From: DAHUYF01 sp035509275
GTDB taxonomy: Bacteria > Pseudomonadota > Alphaproteobacteria > ATCC43930 > CGMCC-115725
Assembly (NCBI GenBank): GCA_035509275.1
Contig: DATJLU010000146.1
Coordinates: 68,939 to 132,938, forward strand
DNA: 64,000 bases
Reading direction: 5' to 3'
The notes below the pieces were generated by a model that had not been told where the DNA came from, did no database searches, and saw nothing but the letters and a program-made list of their open reading frames with translations. Every line of letters begins with the position of its first letter. Within the stretch, counting starts at the first letter, position 1. Positions 15,846 through 22,584 of the stretch are shown piece by piece. The position numbers and the translations under genes were made by a program.

Positions 15846-17267
15846 ATGCTAAGCCTCGCGCCGCCTGGCCCCGGCCCATGCTTCTCGGCCGGCAAACTCC
15901 AACCACAGCGGGATGCACCCTTGTCCAACCCCTCCCCGAGCCGCGTCGATGTGGAGCAGCTCCGGCGCCGCTTCCTCGACCGCGAGGCGGTGATCGGCGT
16001 GATCGGCCTCGGCTATGTCGGCTTGCCCTTGGTCAGCGCGCTGACGACGAAAGGCTTTGGCGTCATCGGCTTCGACGTCGACGCCGAGAAGGTCGCGGTA
16101 TTGAACGCGGGCCGCTCCTACATCCACCACATCCCGCATGCGACCATCGCCGATCTGCTGCGCCAGCGCCGCTTCCGCGCGGTGACGGATTTTGCCGAGC
16201 TCGCCACGGTCGATGCCGTGCTGATCTGCGTGCCGACGCCGCTGACGCGCCATCGCGAGCCCGATCTCAGCTATGTCAGCGGCACCGCGCGCTCGATCGC
16301 GCCGCATCTGAAGCCCGGCCATCTCATTGTGCTGGAATCGACGACCTATCCTGGCACGACGCGCGAGGTGATGCTGCCGATCCTCGAGGCCGGCGGCCTC
16401 AAATCCGGCCGGGATTTCTTCCTCGCCTATTCGCCCGAGCGCGAGGATCCCGGCAACAGCCAATACAGCACCACCAAGATCCCGAAAGTGGTCGGCGGCG
16501 ACGGCGCCGATGCGCTAGCCGTCGCCACCGCGCTCTACGATCAGTTCGTCAGCCGCACCGTGCCGGTCTCGTCCTGCGAGACGGCGGAAGCGGTGAAGCT
16601 CACCGAGAACATCTTCCGCGCCGTCAACATCGCGCTCGTCAACGAGCTGAAGATGGTCTACGCGGCGATGGGCATCGATGTCTGGGAGGTGATCCGCGCC
16701 GCCTCGACCAAGCCCTTCGGCTTCATGCCGTTCTATCCCGGCCCCGGCCTCGGCGGCCACTGCATCCCGATCGATCCCTTCTATCTCACCTGGAAGGCCC
16801 GCGAATACGACATCTCGACGCGCTTCATCGAGCTCGCCGGCGAGATCAACACGGCGATGCCGCGCTATGTCATCGAGCGGCTGCAGCGCGCGCTCGACGA
16901 GCAGGCCGGCAAGGGGCTCAAGGGGTCGCGCGTGCTCATCCTCGGCGTCGCCTACAAGAAGAATGTCGACGATCTCCGCGAGAGCCCGACGCTCAAGATC
17001 ATGGAGCTGCTCGAGGCGCGCGGCGCCAGCTTCACCTATCACGATCCCTATGTGGCCGAGATCCGGCCGTCGCGCGAGCATCCGGAATTCGCCGGCAGGC
17101 GCTCGGTGCCACTCACCGCAGAGACGGCGCGCAGCGCCGATGTGGCGCTCATCTGCACCGATCACGACGGCGTCGACTACCGCCTCCTGGTCGAGCATTG
17201 CCCGCTGGTGATCGACACGCGCAACGCCTGCGCCCATCTCGGCGCCGGCAACGTGGTCAAGGCTTAG
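15846..17267 (+). CDS. UDP-N-acetylhexosamine 6-dehydrogenase, WbpA/WecC type
   Basis: Oxidises the C6 of a UDP-N-acetylsugar to the uronic acid with two NAD+. The NAD loop IGLGYVGLP is near residue 54. A central segment carries ETAEAVKLTENIFRAVN with the family Lys and Asn. The catalytic Cys is in GLGGHCIPIDPF near residue 307, and the C-terminal UDP-binding domain contains GVAYKKNVDDLRESP. Length (473 aa) is slightly long: the N-terminal ~25 residues before a TTG at 15921 look non-native, so translation may begin there. It supplies an acidic sugar to the neighbouring glycan genes. The substrate, GlcNAc or ManNAc form, is not decided. Confidence 0.92.
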   Translation: MLSLAPPGPGPCFSAGKLQPQRDAPLSNPSPSRVDVEQLRRRFLDREAVIGVIGLGYVGLPLVSALTTKGFGVIGFDVDAEKVAVLNAGRSYIHHIPHATIADLLRQRRFRAVTDFAELATVDAVLICVPTPLTRHREPDLSYVSGTARSIAPHLKPGHLIVLESTTYPGTTREVMLPILEAGGLKSGRDFFLAYSPEREDPGNSQYSTTKIPKVVGGDGADALAVATALYDQFVSRTVPVSSCETAEAVKLTENIFRAVNIALVNELKMVYAAMGIDVWEVIRAASTKPFGFMPFYPGPGLGGHCIPIDPFYLTWKAREYDISTRFIELAGEINTAMPRYVIERLQRALDEQAGKGLKGSRVLILGVAYKKNVDDLRESPTLKIMELLEARGASFTYHDPYVAEIRPSREHPEFAGRRSVPLTAETARSADVALICTDHDGVDYRLLVEHCPLVIDTRNACAHLGAGNVVKA

Positions 17268-17270
17268 AGC

Positions 17271-17291
17271 GCGATTCGTTAGTCGAATCGC
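17271..17291. terminator. 8-bp hairpin after the UDP-sugar dehydrogenase
   Basis: GCGATTCG, five-base loop TTAGT, then CGAATCGC, starting four bases after the stop codon. There is no T-run, so it may be a weak terminator or part of the adjacent repeat region. Confidence 0.4.
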
Positions 17292-17308
17292 TTGCGACCC
17301 TTATTTAG

Positions 17309-17408
17309 ATTCACCACGGAGGCACAGAGGGCACGGAGAATAAGTGTTTGGCGCGCGAAGCGCGCCATTCCTCTGTTCTCCGTGATCTCCGTGCCTCCGT
17401 GGTGAACC
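17309..17408. repeat. Nested hairpin repeat, copy A
   Basis: About 100 bp. The outer arms are TTCACCACGGAGGCAC (17310-17325) and its exact complement (17391-17406), 16 bp perfect. Inside lie a shorter CACGGAG/CTCCGTG pairing and a central hairpin GGCGCGC-GAA-GCGCGCC (17350-17366). Copies B (20646) and C (24734) share the arms and the centre. Repeats built on the CACCACGGAG unit occur in many bacterial genomes. Confidence 0.85.
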
Positions 17409-17505
17409 TTTTCCCGCCGCAGACGTGGTGACAAATGCGATTGCCCTGTGAAGCGGCGGGCGAAACACCGAATGTGATGGGCTGGTAAGCGTGGGGAGCG
17501 CGAGG

Positions 17506-19338
17506 ATGCCGCAAAGACTGGAAGACTACGCCCTGATCGGCGATTGCGAGACCGCCGCGCTCGTCGCGCGGGACGGCTCGATCGACTGGCTGTGCTGGCC
17601 GCGCTTCGACAGCGGCGCGTGCTTCGCCGCCCTGCTCGGCGAGCCCGAGCATGGGCGCTGGCTGATTGCCCCGGCGGATGCCAAGGCCCGGACGACGCGG
17701 CAGTACCGCAACGATACCCTGATCCTGGAAACAACTTTCACCACCGAGGAGGGCGAGGTCACCCTGATCGACTTCATGCCGTTGCGCGACGACACCTCCA
17801 ACATCGTGCGGCTGGTCGTCGGCAAGCGCGGCCGCGTCGCGATGCAGGTGGAGCTGGTTCTGCGCTTCGACTATGGCGCGCTGGTGCCGTGGGTGACGCG
17901 CCTGCCGGACGATGCCCTGTGTGCGATCGTCGGGCCCGACATGGTCGTTCTGCGCACGCCCGTCGCTCTGCGCGGCAAGGATTTCAAGACCGTCGGCGAG
18001 TTCGTGATATCGCATGGGCAGACCGTGCCCTTCGTCCTGACCTATTCGCCCTCGCATCTGCCGCCGCCGCCGGCGCTGGATACCGTGGCCGCGCTGACGC
18101 AGACCGAAAGCTTCTGGCACCAATGGTCGAGCCGCTGCGTCGATCTCGGCGAATGGACCCCGGCCGTGCGCCGCTCGCTCATCACCTTGAAGGCGCTGAC
18201 CTTCCGGCCGACCGGCGGTATCGTCGCCGCGCCCACCACCTCGCTGCCCGAGCAGCTCGGCGGACCGCGCAACTGGGACTACCGCTATTGCTGGCTGCGC
18301 GACACCACGCTGACCCTGCTCGCCCTGATGAACTGCGGCTATTACGAGGAAGCGCGGGACTGGACGGAGTGGCTGCTGCGCGCCGCCGCCGGCAGCCCGT
18401 CGCAGCTGCAGATCATGTATGGCATCGCCGGCGAGCGGCGCTTGACCGAATGGGAAGTGCCGTGGCTGCCCGGCTATGAGGGAGCCAAGCCGGTGCGCAT
18501 CGGCAATGCCGCCGCGCAGCAGCTTCAGCTCGACATTTTCGGCGAAGTCATGGACGCGCTTTATCACGCGCGCCGCAGCGGCCTCGCCGGCAGCGCCGCG
18601 GGCTGGGACCTGCAACGCGCGCTCATCGATCACCTGGAGACGATCTGGCACCAGCCCGATGAGGGCATCTGGGAGGTGCGCGGCGGTCCCCAGCATTTCA
18701 CCTACTCCAAGGCGATGGCCTGGGTCGCCTTCGATCGGGCGATCAAGAACTGTGAAGAGTTCGGCCTCGAGGGACCGGTCGACCGTTGGCGTGCCATTCG
18801 TTCGACGATTCACGACGAGGTCTGCCGCGAGGCCTTCAACCCGGAGATCAAGGCCTTTGCCCAGGCCTATGGCTCGACCCAGCTCGATGCGAGCGTGCTG
18901 CTGCTGCCGCTCGTCGGCTTCCTGCCGCCGACCGATCCGCGCGTCCGCAGCACGGTCGAGGCGATCGAGCATCGTCTCACCACGGACGGCTTCGTCCGCC
19001 GCTACGATACGCGCGGCGCCGTCGACGGCCTGCCCGGGAGCGAGGGCGCCTTCCTGGCGTGCAGCTTCTGGCTGGTGGACAATCTCGTCCTGCTCGGCCG
19101 CCGGCGGTCGGCGCGCCGGCTGTTCAAGCAGCTTCTCGGGCTCGTGAACGATGTCGGTCTGCTGTCAGAGGAATACGATTCCCGGGCGAAGCGTCTCGTC
19201 GGCAATTTCCCGCAGGCCTTCTCTCATATCACCCTGGTCAACACCGCCATCAACCTCGCCCACGCGGCAAAGCCGCTGAGACAACGCTCAGGGCACAAGC
19301 CGCTCGAGGACGATCCGCACAACCACAACCATGCCTGA
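17506..19338 (+). CDS. GH15 glucoamylase/trehalase-like glycoside hydrolase
   Basis: Cytoplasmic glycoside hydrolase family 15 protein of 610 aa. The N-terminal beta-sandwich starts with the family phrase LEDYALIGDCETAALVARDG and IDWLCWPRFDS. The (alpha/alpha)6 barrel contains GGPRNWDYRYCWLRDTTLTL near residue 255 and a second acidic cluster LLSEEYDSRAKRLVGNFPQA near the end, where the catalytic base is expected. Known bacterial relatives release glucose from alpha-1,4 glucans or hydrolyse trehalose; no signal peptide is present. The ATG at 17506 has GGGGAG upstream; a GTG at 17491 is the alternative. It converges with the amidase gene, two bases apart. Confidence 0.92.
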   Translation: MPQRLEDYALIGDCETAALVARDGSIDWLCWPRFDSGACFAALLGEPEHGRWLIAPADAKARTTRQYRNDTLILETTFTTEEGEVTLIDFMPLRDDTSNIVRLVVGKRGRVAMQVELVLRFDYGALVPWVTRLPDDALCAIVGPDMVVLRTPVALRGKDFKTVGEFVISHGQTVPFVLTYSPSHLPPPPALDTVAALTQTESFWHQWSSRCVDLGEWTPAVRRSLITLKALTFRPTGGIVAAPTTSLPEQLGGPRNWDYRYCWLRDTTLTLLALMNCGYYEEARDWTEWLLRAAAGSPSQLQIMYGIAGERRLTEWEVPWLPGYEGAKPVRIGNAAAQQLQLDIFGEVMDALYHARRSGLAGSAAGWDLQRALIDHLETIWHQPDEGIWEVRGGPQHFTYSKAMAWVAFDRAIKNCEEFGLEGPVDRWRAIRSTIHDEVCREAFNPEIKAFAQAYGSTQLDASVLLLPLVGFLPPTDPRVRSTVEAIEHRLTTDGFVRRYDTRGAVDGLPGSEGAFLACSFWLVDNLVLLGRRRSARRLFKQLLGLVNDVGLLSEEYDSRAKRLVGNFPQAFSHITLVNTAINLAHAAKPLRQRSGHKPLEDDPHNHNHA

Positions 19339-19340
19339 GC

Positions 19341-20447
19341 TCAATCGCCGAAGATGGCCTCGGGCAGCAGCGCGGACACGACATAGTTGGGCACATCGAC
19401 CACGTTCGAGATGCGCAAATCCACCGCGACGCTGCAGATGACATAGGCTTGCGACCGGCTGAAGCCGCGCTCCTGCAGCAAGTCGATCATGTTGAGCACC
19501 GCGTTGCGGCAGGCCAGCGTCAGGTTCTCGGCCTCGATCTCGCCCGTGGCATTGATCGGCATGCCCATGACGCCGAGGAAGCGCTCGGGCGCCGCGATTT
19601 TGGGATCGGCGAAATAGCTCTGCCGCGTGAACACCGGCGCCATGAATTTGCGCGCGGCCGCGCCGCCTTTCTGCACGCGGAACCGCACCGCGACGGTGGC
19701 GCCCATCTCGACCGCGGTGACGCAGACCTCGCCATCGCCTTGCGCGAAATGCGCATCGCCGGTGGAGAAGAGCGCGCCCTCCTGGAAGACGGGGAGGTAG
19801 AGCTTCGCGCCTTTGGTCAACTGCTTCACGTCGAAATTGCCGCCATTTTCGCGCGGCGGCAGGGTCCTGAGACCGGTCAGCGCGCACGGGCCCGCCGGCA
19901 CCGCGCCGGCCGGGTCCGGCGGCAGCGCCATGCCGCCCTTGTCGATGACGCGCTGCTCGCGCGCCGTCCATTCCTTGAGCTTCTGCGCCGAAGGGGCGGT
20001 GGCGGTGACGCCCATGAACGGCGCGCCGGGAATCCGCACCCCCGGGATCTGCTCCGACGTCGCCCAGCCCTCCCGGATTTTCCAATGCACCAGGAACGGC
20101 TCGGTCATGACATCGCGCAGGAAGCCCAATCCCGGCACGATCGCGCTGAACGCCGTCGGCTGCGGCGCGATGTCGAGGAACTCGATTTCGAGCAGATCGC
20201 CGGGCTTGGCGCCTTTGACGAAAACCGGGCCGGTCAGCGGATGGACGGCACCGACATTGAGCGCGGCGAAATCGGCAACGGTCGCGCCCGGCTTGATCTG
20301 GCCGTCGAGCGCGTCGCGGGTTTCGAGCACGACCTCTTCGCCTTCGCCGATTTCGAGCGCCGGCGGAATCTCCGGATGATAGCGGTTATGGCCCGAGCGC
20401 GGCTCCTCGGCGAGCGGCTTCGTTCGATCGATGCGGATCGCGTGCAT
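19341..20447 (-). CDS. Acetamidase/formamidase, FmdA/AmdA family
   Basis: Metal-dependent amidase (368 aa) that hydrolyses formamide, acetamide or similar short amides to ammonia and acid. The family layout is clear: N-terminal GHNRYHPEIPP near residue 19, then AALNVGAVHPLTGPVFVKGA, PGAPFMGVTATAP and a central FSTGDAHFAQGDGEV near residue 225. The start at 20447 is fixed by AGGAGGAGG about eight bases upstream; the longer frame lacks a site. It could supply nitrogen. It is not of the arylformamidase families known for kynurenine formation, although the kyn genes in this window lack such an enzyme. Confidence 0.92.
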   Translation of the reverse strand: MHAIRIDRTKPLAEEPRSGHNRYHPEIPPALEIGEGEEVVLETRDALDGQIKPGATVADFAALNVGAVHPLTGPVFVKGAKPGDLLEIEFLDIAPQPTAFSAIVPGLGFLRDVMTEPFLVHWKIREGWATSEQIPGVRIPGAPFMGVTATAPSAQKLKEWTAREQRVIDKGGMALPPDPAGAVPAGPCALTGLRTLPPRENGGNFDVKQLTKGAKLYLPVFQEGALFSTGDAHFAQGDGEVCVTAVEMGATVAVRFRVQKGGAAARKFMAPVFTRQSYFADPKIAAPERFLGVMGMPINATGEIEAENLTLACRNAVLNMIDLLQERGFSRSQAYVICSVAVDLRISNVVDVPNYVVSALLPEAIFGD

Positions 20448-20785
20448 TGCGGACCTCCTCCTGTGCCTGGTCTCGCCGTTGGGCGGCCGTGATTTTTGGG
20501 TGCGGAGGTCGAGTGTGAACCAACCTCGCGCAGCGCGCAATCGCGCTGGCTTTCGCGGTTTGCGCGAACCGCCGGTGCCGGTCGGATCGGCGTCAGGCGG
20601 CGAGCGAGAGTCCGATGATGAGCGGTGCCGGCGGCTATAGCGTAAGGTTCACCACGGAGGCACGGAGGACACAGAGATCACTTTTTGGCGCGCGAAGCGC
20701 GCCATTCTTCACTTCTCCGTGATCTCCGTGCCTCCGTGGTGAATCTTTCCTGTCACGGGCGCGGCCGCAAATGCGATTGTCAGCG
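20448..20785. other. 338-bp non-coding gap between amidase and pgaD
   Basis: It holds the amidase promoter side (20448-20640, no clear boxes seen) and nested hairpin repeat copy B. No gene was recognised. Confidence 0.6.
20646..20745. repeat. Nested hairpin repeat, copy B
   Basis: The outer arms are 20 bp and perfectly complementary: TTCACCACGGAGGCACGGAG at 20648-20667 and its complement at 20724-20743. The central hairpin GGCGCGC-GAA-GCGCGCC lies at 20687-20703. It sits just beyond the end of pgaD. After both copy A and copy B the motif CAAATGCGATTG recurs at a short distance, so the duplicated unit may be longer than the hairpin. Confidence 0.85.
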
Positions 20786-21283
20786 CTACCCCCCTTCTCC
20801 CGAAAACAGCGGCTCCGTCTCCACATGCGCGATCTGCTCGCCGCTGCCGTGATAGATGACGAGGATGCGCGCCTCCTGCCAGGCGCAGATCTCGTCCGGC
20901 GATCGGCCGTAGCGCTCGGCGAGCTCTGCCGGCGAGACCGCTTCTGAGAACCGGCGGCGCTCCTTGCCGCGAAAGCGCAGCTGATTGTAAAGCGCCCAGG
21001 CGACCACCAAGAGCGTGTTGACCGCGACCACGGCGCTGTAGGCCCCCAGCGTCTCGACCAGGCCAATGGCCTCTCGGATCGCCGGCGTGAGGCCGCCGCC
21101 GGTGAGCCAGCGTGGGACGTCCCAGAGAACGAGGAAGAGATCGCGGTTGAGCCAGACATAGAGTCCCCACAGCGCCGCCGTGAGCACGACATCGCGCAGC
21201 CGCGACCACAGCGGCCGCGCGGCGTCGGTGAAGATCAGGGACTGGGCGGAAATGACCGGAAGCCCCGGTCGGGACTCGTCCAC
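20786..21283 (-). CDS. pgaD: PNAG biosynthesis protein PgaD
   Basis: Small inner-membrane protein of 165 aa with two hydrophobic segments (about residues 29-48 and 77-97) and a C-terminal cytosolic tail. PgaD binds PgaC and is needed for polymerisation of poly-beta-1,6-N-acetylglucosamine; cyclic-di-GMP acts on the PgaC/PgaD pair in E. coli. Identity rests on size, topology and position right after pgaC, with a TDAARPLWSRLRD segment before the first helix like other PgaD proteins. The ATG lies 49 bases inside pgaC, which indicates translational coupling. Confidence 0.88.
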   Translation of the reverse strand: MDESRPGLPVISAQSLIFTDAARPLWSRLRDVVLTAALWGLYVWLNRDLFLVLWDVPRWLTGGGLTPAIREAIGLVETLGAYSAVVAVNTLLVVAWALYNQLRFRGKERRRFSEAVSPAELAERYGRSPDEICAWQEARILVIYHGSGEQIAHVETEPLFSGEGG

Positions 21284-22566
21284 ACCGCGCGCGCCGGACG
21301 AGTTCTGAGGAGCGCCAGCGGGAAGCCGACGACGGTGGTGACGAGCGAGATCAGCCAGTAGACCATCGGGTACCAGATGATCCAGGCGAGCGCGCGCGCG
21401 AGGCGCGGCTCATAGCGGCGTTCGATCAAGACGGCGACGGCGACTTGCATGAGGTTGGTCGCCGCGAGCATCAGGCCCCAGAACGCCGGCGGCAGGATTG
21501 TCGGCACGTTGAGACCCGCCGGCATGCGGACGAAATGTCCCAATCCCCACAGCGCGAGGCTGAGCACGAAGGCATAGGCCCAGGCCGCGCTCAACGCATA
21601 TTCGAGCGCGATCCCCCACATGCGCCGCCGCCGCCAGGTCCAGATCGTCCGCGCATGCTTGCGGAAGACCTCGGCGCCGCCGCGCGCCCACCGCAGCCGC
21701 TGCCGCCACAGGCCCTTGAAGGTCTCCGGCATCAGGATCCAGCAGATCGCCGCCGGCTCATACTGGATCGACCAATGATCGACCTCGAGCGCCCAGCTCA
21801 CATCGATGTCCTCCGTCGCCATGTCGAGGCCCCAATAGCCGATGCGATGCAGCGCGCGGCGCCGGAACGCGGCGATGACGCCGGAGACGGTGAAGACCTG
21901 GCCGTAAACCCGCTGCGCCCGCTTGATCAGGCCGATGATCGACGAGAACTCGCCGACCTGGATGCGGCCGAGCAGCGTCGAGCGCGTGCGGATGCGCGGA
22001 TTGCCCGTGACCGCGCCGACGCGCGGATGCTTCACCATCGGCGCCACGAGATGCGCGACCGCGTTCGGGTGCAGCACCGCATCGCCGTCGATGCAGACCA
22101 GGAATTCGCCGCGCGCCGCGAGCGCGCCCATGCGCAGCGCCATCGCCTTGCCCTGGTTCGCGGCGTGATGGATGACGCGGAGATTGGGATGCACCGCGGT
22201 GAGGCGCTCGAGGATCAGCCCCGTCTCGTCGCGCGAGCCGTCATTGATGGCGATGATCTCGAAGTTCGGATAGTTCTGCGCCGCGAGGCCGGCGACGGTC
22301 TCGGCGGCGTTGTCGGCTTCGTTGAAGCACGGCACCAGGATCGAGACGAGCGGCGGATCGGCGATCTCCGGCACGTCGTCCGGGCGCAGCGAACGCCGCT
22401 CCCAATGCAGATCGAAATAGATGCCGCCGGCCATCCAGACATAGGCCATGAACAGCGGATAGAGGAACACGAACTCGAGCAGGAAGCCGCTCGCCTTGGC
22501 GGTGAAGACGAGCCCGATGACGGCGAAGGCCCCGACGATGGCGTTGAGAAGGTGCTCGCTCAGCAT
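21235..22566 (-). CDS. pgaC: Poly-beta-1,6-N-acetyl-D-glucosamine synthase PgaC
   Basis: Processive GT2 glycosyltransferase of the inner membrane (443 aa), which polymerises UDP-GlcNAc. Two membrane helices at the N-terminus (about 10-52) precede the GT-A domain: VSILVPCFNEADN, the first Asp in INDGSRDET, the DGDA metal site near residue 158, the acceptor-site TEDID and the QRLRWARGG motif near 290. The C-terminal helices anchor and help export the chain. The gene follows pgaB by 18 bases and precedes pgaD. All catalytic residues of the family are visible, so the enzyme should be active. Confidence 0.95.
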   Translation of the reverse strand: MLSEHLLNAIVGAFAVIGLVFTAKASGFLLEFVFLYPLFMAYVWMAGGIYFDLHWERRSLRPDDVPEIADPPLVSILVPCFNEADNAAETVAGLAAQNYPNFEIIAINDGSRDETGLILERLTAVHPNLRVIHHAANQGKAMALRMGALAARGEFLVCIDGDAVLHPNAVAHLVAPMVKHPRVGAVTGNPRIRTRSTLLGRIQVGEFSSIIGLIKRAQRVYGQVFTVSGVIAAFRRRALHRIGYWGLDMATEDIDVSWALEVDHWSIQYEPAAICWILMPETFKGLWRQRLRWARGGAEVFRKHARTIWTWRRRRMWGIALEYALSAAWAYAFVLSLALWGLGHFVRMPAGLNVPTILPPAFWGLMLAATNLMQVAVAVLIERRYEPRLARALAWIIWYPMVYWLISLVTTVVGFPLALLRTRPARAVWTSPDRGFRSFPPSP

Positions 22567-22584
22567 CGCATTCCCCCGATCCCG

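Noticed and set aside
19341..20447. Amidase as the missing kynurenine formamidase
   Set aside because: It belongs to the FmdA/AmdA acetamidase/formamidase family, not to the KynB or arylformamidase families, and lies 15 kb away.
20709..21209. Minus-strand frame running from pgaD into repeat copy B
   Set aside because: Its end reads HHGGTEITEK, the well-known false protein end produced by the CACCACGGAG repeat; pgaD in the other frame is the real gene.
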